Assembly (NCBI GenBank): GCA_029582265.1
Contig: CM055816.1
Span: 7,068,047-7,132,046 of the forward strand
DNA: 64,000 bases
From: Zoroaster sp. YZ-2022
Lineage: Eukaryota > Echinodermata > Asteroidea > Forcipulatida > Zoroasteridae
Reading direction: 5' to 3'
Shown here: positions 11,223 through 20,523 of the stretch, piece after piece
Layout of the letters: the number at the start of each line of letters is the position of its first letter
Numbering within the stretch: the stretch's first letter is position 1
Notes under the pieces: generated by a model
Seen by the model: only the letters and a program-made list of their open reading frames with translations
Databases searched by the model: none
Told to the model about the DNA's origin: nothing
Position numbers and translations under genes: made by a program

Positions 11223-14200
11223 CTGAAAACTACCAGTACCATTTGTAATTTTTTAGTGCTATTTTACTTTATCAAGGGAATACAAATAATTTAAAATTAA
11301 ATATGCAAAACAATAATAGCAAGAAGCATGTATTTAAAGCAAATATGTAACTTAATGATTCCATACATACACCTATATGCACGAAACTTATCATTTGGAA
11401 AATATCCTACTTCAACAGTAGCATCAGTATGAATATGATGGAATGATAATCTTTGAAACATGAATATGACTCACCTTGGTTATTATCCGAAAAATCTTCA
11501 GTAAATGAAATATCGCAATATGTTTTTAAGAAGCTTGTTTGATCATCCCTTATGTCGATGGCCACACAGTGACGCTTTAGCGGCAGTGCATACAGCATAA
11601 CTGTACCTGAAAAGTACCAGTACCATTTGTTATTTTTTAGTGCTACTTTACTTTATCAAGGGAATACAAATAATTTAAAATTAAATATGCAAAACAATAA
11701 TAGCAAGAAGCATGTATTTAAAGCAAATATGTAACTTAATGATTCCAAAATATTATAAACCTAAAGGTCCATGAATGTAAAATGAATACAGTTCTTTTTT
11801 CTTTTTTCCTAACATAAAAATATTGTATACACAACCGCTTTAAAAAATAAAACTACCTGTGCCACAGCAAGCGTCCATTACAGTGTTGCCTTCGTGGCTA
11901 AACATTGTGATGAGTTTCTTCGCTAACTCGGCCGGTTTCTGTGTTTTGTTAACTACCTCTCCTGTTTCGTCTTTATGCAAATCTTCCTGAGTTACACTCA
12001 TTAAGAAGTTGTCACTGGTTATGGAGAAGTTTCGTGTGTCAGTGGTCCCATTCTTGCTCCAATAACCAATGACAACTCCTCCAACGGATGGCCGCAAGAT
12101 ATGATTAGAATCTATTGAACAAGGGAAAGAAAAAATGTTTAACCTTGAAATGTTTGTGATGAGTCTTCCTCCTTATAAGTTACCCTAAGCCTAGGTTGGG
12201 ACAAATTCACACTGCACATACTCTAAGCTTTGCTAATAGGCTCATTCAAAGAACAATGGCTACGATATTCCCTATATTTAATGGATTGATGTAAATGGTA
12301 ATTTTTATGTTTATTTATTACAACTTGCCAATCCGTGTATAACTTGAAAAATTGATGGAAAACGCTGGCCTTCATTTTAATGTGTTTTGATTTTAATTCA
12401 TATCTCTATATTTATTTTTGTACATTTTTTATTGGTAGACTGAAATGTTTAGTTATAGGTATTGAAAAATTCCTCCTCAGTCTTGACGTCTCCACATTTA
12501 TTAATTTTAATGATCTTTTGATTTTTGATATATTTCTGTGTATTTTTATAATTTCCGTGGAGAGAAATAAAATAATAATGTTAATTACATGGTGTTAATT
12601 ATCTAACACTTTCACTAACCGTTCATAGCATTTACGATATGATAAAATGCGTCATCAAATTTTTGGAAAAAACGACTCCTTTCCATTGTCCTGGATACCA
12701 TTGTCATCAAGGGGGTTGGACAGAGGATAACTAGAGTGTAGTGTGTTATGCTGTCATTGGTGTTTAAGTTGTGCAGCATGACGCAAAACCAGCCAAGGTG
12801 TCTTCGTCCCATTCCTATATATATATGATGTAAGAGAAATAAATATAACATTTGGAAATAACTGTGGGGATCATTATTTATTGCATGATTAGCAAAGGCA
12901 TGGCCGGCTTTTGAAAAAAAGCGTTTAATCTAAGTAAGCGTATCGATTGTGTAAAAAGGGGAGGGCCTATATATGAGGTTGAGAGGGGATTCAACAGGGA
13001 GGGGTGAGACTTAAGCATAATCCCCGCCCCCGGACCGAGTGAACTTTGGAATATTGAATGCACACCATGGTTAATTACTATAATATTGGCTTTTAGGACT
13101 TTTGGAAAATATTGGCTCTGAAATCAAGTGTCTCTTTGGTTTCTGCGAATCTTCAGTACTTGAATGAAACTTTCGTTCAATTGTGGTACTTTTGATTAAA
13201 TATACTTTAAGCAACATTATAAGGAAAAGTTGCATGACTGTTATAATACTCACAAGTGGGAGTTCAAGAATTGTCAATTCTGCACCACTAAATCCAGCCC
13301 ATTTATCCCTCACCAGTTGATCTGTTATTGTCAAAACGTCTGCTGTCATGACAAAACCATAAACCCCACCGCAGGAGTAACACTCGTTGCTTGGATACAC
13401 CGAGCTCACGCCTGTTTTGAAGTTTCCGGCAAAATTGGTGAAGTTTGCCGATGTCCTTCTTGAGATCTGGAACAAATCTTTGCAGCACGTTACGTGTTGC
13501 TTCGTTTGGGTATTTGTCCACAGCATCTTCCCATGAAGTGCATCCAAGCTGGCAACAAAATACCCGCTGCACCTAGATGAACCGAACAATTAGTAAATTG
13601 CAGTTTATTAATTGTTTAAAGTAGGCTCTTGTATGGATAATCTATTGTTTTATCGAAGATTTTTGAATAATTAGGAAAAGTCATAAAATTTGAGCGTGCC
13701 TGGACAAAGTGTTCTTAGGATATAATAAATATTATAAAGGCACATTGTGCCCCTACATGCCCGATAGGGTTAAGTCGTGCAAATTGCCCCACAAGGCGAT
13801 CATACATTGTTACATCTTACTTAAGAACATAAGTACCATGACAGGGCAAGGCTGGGATTTATTGATACTCAGTAATGAATTAGCTGTTGACGATGTAAAT
13901 CATAATAATAATAATAATAATAATGTGTGGACTTATATAGCGCACGTATCCACCAACTAAGTGGTGCTCCAGGCGCATTATATTATTACCCCTGCTCATA
14001 AGGCTCATAAGGCCAATAAATCATTCCTGAATCCATCTCAGCTCCCTGGGGAGTATACAGCTCAATTGCTGCCATTACAGCGCATATAGGGCTAATCAAC
14101 CAACTCTGCCCTCACAGGTACCCATTTAACCCCTGGGTGGAGAGAAGCAATTATGGTTAAGTGTCTTGCTCAAGGACATAAGTGTCACGGCCGGGATTCG

Positions 14201-17200
14201 AACCCACATTCTGCTGCTAACACCAGAACTTGAGTCCGGTAAGCTAGACCGCTCGGCCACGACACTCCATTAAACAATCATTAAACAATCATGAGTGCAA
14301 ATGTTACAGACATATAGTTAAACTTGAATGTTTTTGTTTGATTTATTTTAAATTAATCACACACAGTTAGGGACCAAATATCTTCCAGATTCCTTACAAC
14401 TTATGATTATTATTTGGATTATGTTGGGGCTCACCTCATTTAAGCGTTTCAGAAAGGAAGCCTCTCGAGACATATCTGCTGTTGTAAGCTCACCTTCTTG
14501 AACCTGCTCCAGCAATTTCAGTATAGTGTCTGGGTGTTGACCCATCAATGGACGAAATATGTACGCCGTTTTAGCGAAATCGGGCAGACAGAAGAAATTA
14601 GATTGTTTTACTGTCTGCCCCTTAATTTCACCCAGCTCAAACATGTCCATGATGTTTCTCAAAATTTCATAGGCATTATCCTCTAGGCTTGCTAGGAAAC
14701 ACACTATTCTCATGTCAGCATCTTTCTGCAGAACAAATAATGTGGACATGCTATGAATTAAACCAATGTAACAGTTTATTATCTACGTTTGCGGTGTCAC
14801 TTTAAAACAGCTTAATAATTAAGTAAGACTAATTGCGGTGACACCATGTGGAATCTCAATTGAGTAGTAATTAGTTCTGAAAAGAACTGGTGGTACAACT
14901 CGACGTTTCGATCAGTATGCTCTGATCGTCCTCAGGAGAATACTGATCACAGCATACTGATCAGAACATACTGATCGAAACGTCGAGTTGTACCACCAGT
15001 TCTTTTCAGAACTAATTACTACTCAATTGAGATTCCACATGGTGTCACCGCAATTAGTCTTACTTATCATCCTCACCATGCAAAGCTACAAGTTTTACCT
15101 AGCTTAATAATTAAACAATGGTTTTAAATATTTTTTTTAATGTTTTATTTTAAATAATTAATTTTCCTCTTTAAAAGTAGTTGGTTATTTTCTAAAAAAT
15201 GGTTTCCATCATCATTATTATTCAAACCACATTTGATAAATCTATAACATATACCATTGTTTTTGCAAAGCGGTATTATTTATTAATTAGTTTTGTTTTG
15301 AGTTTAGTATATGATTGTTACAATCCTTTGATTGTTATTACCTCATTCAGAATTGTGCAACATGAAGTCTTCCATGTTTGCATCTTCTCTGCTCCATCAG
15401 GTATGCTATCCAGCATCTTCCTACACATTGCAACCTTGAAGTAGAAAATGGAATTGCTTTTGTATAAGAACATGCATAATATACACTTATGCAGACTGTC
15501 AATCTAACAGTAGGGCTGTGCTGGTTATCCGGGTATCCGAAACTGTCAATACCCGGTTTCATTTTTCGGTTCCAATTACCCGTAAACGACTTTTTTTAAA
15601 TTCGGACTTGACATTTAAGTAGAGTGAACATAAATCTGTCAATCTTGAACAATGTAATGTTTACACTTTTACAGACAATTATCTTTAAATTCAAGAGATT
15701 ACACTCCAATAACGGTTTTGTAGTGTATTTCACGGACATTTTTACTATACACTTTTCTCCAACTGTTTGTGATACATTGTATCGAATCGTTAAGGTTGTA
15801 AAGGGCTTGGCAGTGGCTGCTTCAAACAATTTATCAAACCAGTAGCACAGGACGGAATGTTTGCCTAATTGTTTGCCTAAATGTTTTACTTTAATAAAAA
15901 CGACACAAAAAGATTGATTTAAGTTTGGTATCTTCTGTATTATAAAGGTCAAGTTTGTTACCATTTAAGCACATGTATTGGTATGTTTTCAACAAAAATG
16001 AAAACGGGTATCCTTTTTTTTTTGATTTCGGGTATCCTGTTCCAAAAATATCCGAAAACGCACACTCCTAACAGCACATATTGACCAATATTGATACACT
16101 CCTCCTAACAAGTGGCTATTTACCAAAATAATAATCCTTCTATATGTTTATGAAGCCTTAACACTTCTTGGATGTACAACCTACTACGTTGGGTGTAAAA
16201 CAACAATTCACCAAAGTCATACTTGACAGGCTTTCAACATTTAGAATGTCTTATTCGCTTGCAGAAAGCGTCACAGTGTTTGTCAAACTTGGAATTTGCA
16301 ATATATATATTATGGAGTGCCATGGTCGAGCGGTTTAGTGCATCGGATTTGTGTTCTGATGGCTGAGTCGTCAGAATGTAGGTTCGAATTCCAACCGCGA
16401 CCATGGTGCTTGTGTCCTTGAACAAGAAATTTTTACATAATTGCTTCTCTCCACCCAGGGGTAAATGGGTACCTGTGAGGGCAGAGTTGGTTGTTGTGTT
16501 TGACTAGCCCATATGCGCTGAAATGGCAGCAATTGAGCTGTATACTCCCCAGAGAGCTGAGATGGTTTCAGGAATGATTTATGAGCCTGATGAGCAGGGG
16601 GAATAATGTCATGCGCCTTGAGCACCAGTTTGTTGGATACGTGCGCTCTATAAGTCTACATTATTATTATTAGAGAGAATTTAGAGACATTTAGACAGTC
16701 TATACAAACAAAAACATGTAACAATTCCTGTTAAAGCAAACGCTTCAAATATTTAATTCTGGAAAGTCTGCTAATTACCTTGTCCCTAAACGATATTGCA
16801 TGATGAAATTCACCAGTCCTATTGTGCTGATTTCCCAGCCAGAGCATCTGTTCATGAGATAGCCCGACATAAACAACGCATCGGCGAGAACTAAAGCCTC
16901 TGTTTGTCTGTTGCTTGGACAGTTCCCGTGCAGCCATGTAAGAATGCTGACCTCCTATCACCGTGTATCGGTAGCTATTTGTCTGTTGAAAATGTTAAAT
17001 CAATTAAAACAATTAATTATCATGAGTTCCATCCATTTTTGCTAAAAATAATTTTGGAACTGCATGTGTCCTGTTTGTTGGTGAGAGCGCCCTTTTTTCG
17101 AGATCCTGCTGGATGCTACACTCACTGGTTCACACTCAGAGTTGACTTGTTGACTATTTAAAAAAAAACGTAGTTCTGTCACGTATGGTATATCATCATA

Positions 17201-19640
17201 ATTATATTATTTGTATATTTACACGAATTGTGTATGCGTACCTTTTTTTGATCATAACTTCTCTTATCGACATTATTTACAAGAACATATAATGACTGGT
17301 AGCTGTCATCCGGATAGTCCAACATTCTTTTCATAAGTTCCTTTACAAAGGTTTCATCGATGCCTCTAATCTGATCACCAAGCTCTAAATTAGAGATGCT
17401 GATATTTATGTCCACACCTGTTAATGTTAAAATCAAATTACACCATATTTAATCTGTAGAACCAATAAATCAATAAATGTTCACGGTTTTAAATAAAACC
17501 TAATTGGTGTCCGGCGCGTATCCACAAATTTGTCAAGGGGGAATGGGGCCAATAGGTAACAGCAAAATTGTTTATCGTAAGTAGCCCAGGGGTGGAGCAA
17601 TTTTTTTTCCCAAATTAATTTTGGGAAGTCAAAAGTTAACTTAAGAATCAGTTGTAACCAGTAACTACGGCCGTAGCTCCGGGGGCACGGGCGTTATCCC
17701 TACACTTTTTGGCACGGGGGATGGTCCATAGGATCACCCCTCCCCACATTTGCTTAAATGGCATTACTATATATTGACTAATGCTCAACGTACCCACTTT
17801 ACAATCATCAATAGATTTAATCATCTTTCCGCGTTCTGTCTCTTTGGTTGTAACAACAGTATGTCTTTTCTTAAAAAGACCTGGTAATGGAGTTGTATCA
17901 TTGATTTTCCTTTTCTTGAAGCCAAATGTTGGCGCCCTGAATAAATAATGTAAAACAAAACAATAATGTAATGGGTACTACATTCTTTTGATGCATAAAA
18001 CGAAAGTGAAGATGAATGGTTAACTTTTTCTAACCAAACCTTATATTTTCTCACAATAAGGCCACAAAAAAAGATGTTGAGTTGCCCTCCACCGACCGAC
18101 CCAAAAGTGCTGAAATCTCGGGTCGTTTTTTTTTGTTTTTTTTTCCCCCGTCATTCATAGGCCTATTTATTAATGAAACGTACCAATTTTCTTTGTATAA
18201 AACATAATACGTTTGATTTGTGAAATTTTCCACTTTTTTTACCGGTAAATTTAACGGTACCCAAGACTCAATCTACATGTTTTCAAATCGAATGGCCCCG
18301 GCCCTCACATGGTGCACTGCCTTCGCACACACTGTGTGCCAACGATTGCGACTCAAATCTACGCGTTTTCCAATCCCCCTCACATGTTTTCCACTGGCTT
18401 CGCGCAATGTTTTGTATGTCAACGATTGCGACTCAATCACACGTTGCATGTTGAGCATTGCACGCAATATGGATGAATTTGCTGTGTCAATCACAGCCAA
18501 AAGTACAACAAAAATGTTTGGGATACTTATATTCTGAAGCAAAATTCCTTGCTGATAGGTATACAAATGAAAAACATGGTATGTGGTTTCAGTTCCAATG
18601 CATTTCAATCTTAAAATAACAGTCAAGGAGAAAGAAAAAAAATCCCGACCGACCGACCCCTTCAAATATTTTCACTGGAGGGCAACTCAACAATTTTTTT
18701 TTTGGCCTAATATATCTATATCTTATTATGTAGGGCTGTATGTCTTTGAAACTTTTGTTTTCATTTCATTCGACTCCAATATCGATGTTTTTTTTAATTA
18801 AAAGAAATTAAACTGTAATTAAAAGGAAATTACTCAACTATTGACTTTAACTGTTCATTGTTACCTTGACACAATATTCTGAGATGTGCTCTGAGCATTC
18901 GGCGTATCAGACGGGTCACCGGGCGGTGTATCGGACAGGTCATCGGGCTGTGTCACAAAGACAATCCCACAATCATACTGAGAACCCTCATTAAGATCCG
19001 AATTGTCATCGGTTTCAGATGTACTCAGCTGGGCGAAATAGGAGGAAAGATGTAATGTAATAGGTAGACTTGATACAGCCTGGGGGATCATGGCACGCTT
19101 TAGCCGGGTCTGGGAGTCTAGCTTTTTTTTTATCTGTAGTACACGTTTAATGTATTTTGAAGAAAAGTTTGCATTCGTCAGTACTTTGCTGTGTGGGTGT
19201 GAGGTGTTCTCACGTATGTGTATTGAAGGGGTATGCAACATGTACATTATACAGTATACAAAATAAAACCACTGTGTATTTATCATGTTCTTGTCACGCA
19301 ATGCAAAGTTTGTTTTAGGCCCATGTACACTACGTGCATATTTTTGTATGTTACACACGTTGGCCGACTTGACAGATGTGTATTACGGTAGATCGTTTTA
19401 ATGGCATTTGTTGTAGTAATACTACTATGTCGATGACAATGAATGGTTGCCTACCTGAACTTGTGTAAGTTCCTCGGTTGAGAATGTCACATCAGTGTTC
19501 AATATATTGACCAGCTCTCTAAATTTCAGGACGAAGGTACTTGGGCTAGATGATGTGTGAAAATTCTTGCAATAGCTGTTTTTATGCCAGTTGAAATCCG
19601 CACAGCATCGTACTATTTTTTCACCATCTTCAAATATCAA
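11091..19640 (-). CDS. ParB-like / DNA N4- or N6-methyltransferase-like gene, about 12 exons, both ends missing
   Basis: Twelve consecutive minus-strand exons join through GT-AG sites with matching phases into about 698 codons. The order is a novel N-terminal region, a Ser/Thr/Asp-rich linker, a ParB/sulfiredoxin-like domain (SYRYTVIGGQHSYMAARELS), a helical middle region, and a methyltransferase-like domain. In the last part, TQKPAELAKKLI precedes VMDACCGTGT, the SAM-binding motif I, and LKRHSVAIDI follows it. Putting the catalytic region before motif I is the beta-type order of many bacterial and phage DNA methylases. By family knowledge the enzyme would methylate adenine N6 or cytosine N4 in DNA. 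The expected D/S/N-PP-Y/F/W motif seems to read ILELPL, so activity is doubtful. ParB-methylase fusions are familiar in phages and bacteria; a spliced animal version suggests old horizontal transfer. Neither start nor stop codon was found. It may be a decaying copy. Confidence 0.75.
11475..11606 (-). CDS. Methyltransferase-like gene, exon 12, upstream copy
   Basis: 132 nt between acceptor TTTTCAG|GT and donor CCAAG|GTGAGT, phase 1 at both ends. It encodes TVMLYALPLKRHCVAIDIRD, the strand-helix-strand after motif I, where an acidic residue (AIDI) would touch the SAM ribose. It differs from the downstream copy by Cys for Ser. Either copy, or both in a row, keeps the frame. Confidence 0.72.
11857..12111 (-). 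CDS. Methyltransferase-like gene, exon 11 (SAM-binding motif I)
   Basis: Acceptor TTCAATAG|AT, donor GGCACAG|GTAGTT, 255 nt, phase 1 at both ends. It encodes NHILRPSVGGVVIGYWSKNG, then NKTQKPAELAKKLITMF, then GNTVMDACCGTG. The TQKP..L...LI pattern before a DxCCGTGT glycine loop is the standard C-terminal half of N4/N6-methylase domains (Pfam N6_N4_Mtase, by recall). Splicing adds G-T-V from exon 12, completing the FxGxGT-like motif. Confidence 0.8.
12620..12814 (-). CDS. Methyltransferase-like gene, exon 10
   Basis: Acceptor TATATATATAG|GA, donor AACG|GTTAGT, 195 nt. In phase 1 it is fully open: MGRRHLGWFCVMLHNLNTND, then YTLVILCPTPLM and DDAFYHIVNAMN. In phase 0 the first codons read EWDEDTLAGF before a stop, which looks more like a methylase sequence after motif IV. 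A one-base indel in this exon is therefore possible. The later part fits the next exon well. Confidence 0.6.
13250..13342 (-). CDS. Methyltransferase-like gene, exon 9 (place of the catalytic motif)
   Basis: Encodes DVLTITDQLVRDKWAGFSGA followed by ELTILELPL. The position, just before the helix-strand part of the methylase fold, is where a DPPY/DPPF-type catalytic motif is expected; here it reads ELPL. Two donors overlap in CTTGTGAGTATT. GTGAGT ends the exon at 13254 in phase 0 and leads to an early stop in the next exon. GTATTA, four bases later (exon to 13250), gives phase 1 and keeps the frame open. Confidence 0.6.
13410..13572 (-). CDS. Methyltransferase-like gene, exon 8
   Basis: Acceptor GTTCATCTAG|GTG, 163 nt, phase 0 to phase 1. 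It encodes VQRVFCCQLGCTSWEDAVDK and a helical stretch ending FCRKLQNR. Beyond this the frame is lost. A GTGAGC donor at 13409 and an acceptor GACAG above 13342 would remove a 67-nt intron and restore the frame exactly. The alternative is a frameshift mutation in one longer exon. Confidence 0.62.
13903..14269 (-). mobile_element. tRNA-derived SINE, minus orientation
   Basis: Reverse copy of the SINE family seen at 16314. The (ATT)n tail is at the left (13903-13922) and the tRNA-like head ends at about 14269 with CTCGGCCACGACACTCC. The B box on the minus strand reads GGTTCGAATCC. It lies in the intron between exons 7 and 8 of the methyltransferase-like gene. Confidence 0.8.
14435..14725 (-). 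CDS. Methyltransferase-like gene, exon 7
   Basis: Acceptor TTGTTCTGCAG|AAA, donor AATGAG|GTGAGC, 291 nt (97 codons), phase 0 at both ends. It starts KDADMRIVCFLASLEDNAYE and ends EASFLKRLNE. Composition is normal for protein with no internal stop; predicted mostly helical. No domain recognised; it links the ParB-like and methylase-like parts. Confidence 0.75.
14820..15066. mobile_element. Perfect 100-bp fold-back element with hammerhead-like core
   Basis: Bases 14820-14919 and 14967-15066 are exact reverse complements; the 47-bp spacer reads CTCTGATCGTCCTCAGGAGA and onwards. On the minus strand, CTGAGGA (14929-14935), a 7-bp stem (14922-14928 with 14909-14915) and GAAAC (14905-14910) stand in the order of a hammerhead ribozyme catalytic core. 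Similar cores occur in Penelope-like retroelements. It lies in an intron of the methyltransferase-like gene. The perfect arms imply a recent origin. Confidence 0.75.
15342..15434 (-). CDS. Methyltransferase-like gene, exon 6
   Basis: Acceptor CTACTTCAAG|GTT, donor AATGAG|GTAATA, 93 nt (31 codons), phase 0 at both ends. It encodes VAMCRKMLDSIPDGAEKMQT and more, a helical segment after the ParB-like domain. Both joins keep the frame. Confidence 0.7.
15511..16071. mobile_element. Nonautonomous hAT-like DNA element
   Basis: The ends are TAGGGCTGTGC at the left and GCACACTCCTA at the right, an imperfect inverted pair. They are flanked by TCTAACAG on the left and CTAACAGC on the right, a possible target duplication. 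Subterminal copies of CGGGTATCC and its variants occur in both halves. The interior has no transposase. The class is assigned only from the terminal bases. Confidence 0.5.
16314..16671 (+). mobile_element. tRNA-derived SINE, plus orientation
   Basis: The head at 16314-16410 is tRNA-like with an A-box region (TGGTCGAGCGGTTTAGTGC) and a B box (GGTTCGAATTCC); a long variable region suggests a Leu/Ser-type tRNA origin. The body includes ATTGCTTCTCTCCACCCAGG and the tail is (ATT)n. It sits in an intron of the methyltransferase-like gene. Same family, opposite orientation, at 13903, 25497 and 54053. Confidence 0.8.
16779..16982 (-). CDS. Methyltransferase-like gene, exon 5 (ParB box with GGQH)
   Basis: Acceptor TTTTCAACAG|ACA, donor GACAAG|GTAATT, 204 nt, phase 0 at both ends. 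It encodes TNSYRYTVIGGQHSYMAARE, matching the ParB pattern of a hydrophobic strand, G-[GE]-x-[HR], then a helix with AA. After CVVYVGLSHEQMLWLGNQHN comes an Asn/Gln-rich turn like ParB's later conserved box. It is the clearest ParB evidence in the window. Confidence 0.78.
17242..17417 (-). CDS. Methyltransferase-like gene, exon 4 (start of ParB-like domain)
   Basis: Acceptor ACATTAACAG|GT, donor AAAAAG|GTACGC, 176 nt, phase 1 to phase 0. It encodes VDINISISNLELGDQIRGID, then a helix (FVKELMKRMLD) and SLYVLVNN. This is the layout of the first strand, helix and strand of ParB/sulfiredoxin folds, where a short motif precedes the strand that sets the binding pocket. Confidence 0.72.
17794..17936 (-). 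CDS. Methyltransferase-like gene, exon 3 (basic)
   Basis: Acceptor TTTATTCAG|GGCGCC, donor GTGG|GTACGT, 143 nt, phase 2 to phase 1. It encodes APTFGFKKRKIND and PGLFKKRHTVVTTKE, two Lys/Arg clusters that could be nuclear localisation signals. It ends SIDDCKV and leads into the ParB-like domain. Confidence 0.7.
18077..18691. mobile_element. TIR element with GTTGAGTTGCCCTCCA-type ends
   Basis: The left end TTGAGTTGCCCTCCACC (18077) and the right end GGAGGGCAACTCAA (to 18691) are inverted copies. The interior repeats a segment with ACGATTGCGACTCAA and TTTTCAAATCGAATGGCC. A related, rearranged copy lies inverted at 46583-47205. No transposase. It sits in the intron between exons 2 and 3 of the methyltransferase-like gene. 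Confidence 0.72.
18865..19028 (-). CDS. Methyltransferase-like gene, exon 2 (acidic, Ser/Thr-rich linker)
   Basis: Acceptor after a strong tract (TTTCCTCCTATTTCGCCCAG); donor TCAAG|GTAACA. It has 164 nt, phase 0 to phase 2. It encodes LSTSETDDNSDLNEG followed by a Pro/Ser/Asp repeat (DDLSDTPPGDPSDTP), so it is probably disordered. The open frame continues above 19028, but the acceptor and the join to exon 1 favour this boundary. Confidence 0.68.
19455..19640 (-). CDS. Methyltransferase-like gene, exon 1 (first one seen)
   Basis: Acceptor TTCTTCCCACAG with a good pyrimidine tract lies just above 19640, and donor CAG|GTAGGC follows 19455. It has 62 codons in phase 0 at both ends, starting LIFEDGEKIVRCCADF and ending STEELTQVQ. 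Cysteines and a histidine are present, but I recognise no domain. The acceptor shows at least one more exon upstream (above 19640); I could not find it. Confidence 0.7.
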
Positions 19641-20466
19641 CTGTGGGAAGAATTGTCATTATGATGAAAATATATTGTAAAAACAGGATGATGAAAATAA
19701 TTATAATCTTCTTTTTTACACTGTTCATATCCATGTGACCAAACTAAGGCTGAAAGATGAACATTCTTGCTCATGTTACGTAATGGATAATAATCACTAT
19801 ATATCGGAATTTCAGTGACACTGGATCACTATTAAAAGTCGGACAATGATGATGTTGACCTGAGTGCTTTGGTTTGAAATAGTTTGATCTCATCATTGAG
19901 TCAATATTGGAATGGATGAACCCAGTTAAAAAAAACGAACTTCAACAACAACACACACACACACACACACACAGGTTTACGGTCCATACACTCTGTGGAC
20001 ATTCCTTTGTTCTCGTGTACTTAAGGATTAGAATTTCTTAAAATCGTTCCCATTTCACACAGAAGAGTGTTTTGAGAGCGGTTTTCGTTCTATTTTTCCC
20101 TTTTAATAATATCCTTCGATTTAAGTCAAAGAACCTGCCTAGACAAATCTCAAATTTCAGAGATATTCGTACTTTTCCAAAGTCCAAAAAGACTGTGTGG
20201 ACCTGTGTAAGTCCACACAGTGCATAGACTTCCTGCACTGTGTGGACATCTTTTCTTCTCAAGTCCACACAGTGAATGTAATGCCTGTCCACACACACAC
20301 ACACACAGTGGTGAATCTCAAGACGTCTGAGGACCTCTATTGTTTGGACTAACTTTTTGAAGTAATCTCCATTGGTTTTATACACGATGTCTTTCCGAGG
20401 ACAACGAAGAACAAAGAACCGCCGTCCGAGGATCTATTTTTCCCTTTCTTATGTCCTCACACACAC

Positions 20467-20523
<57 letters not shown>

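Larger units (their letters stand above)
10976..11745. repeat. 384-bp direct tandem duplication containing an exon
   Basis: The segments starting at about 10976 and 11360 are nearly identical, with a constant offset of 384 bp (for example 11091 and 11475, 11222 and 11606). Each copy holds one complete 132-nt exon with its acceptor and donor. The few differences include one Ser/Cys change in the exon. The duplication is recent. Confidence 0.93.

Noticed and set aside
18861..19358. Using the whole open frame above 19028 as one long exon
   Set aside because: The acceptor at 19029 with a strong pyrimidine tract joins exon 1 in frame, and sequence above it looks noncoding.
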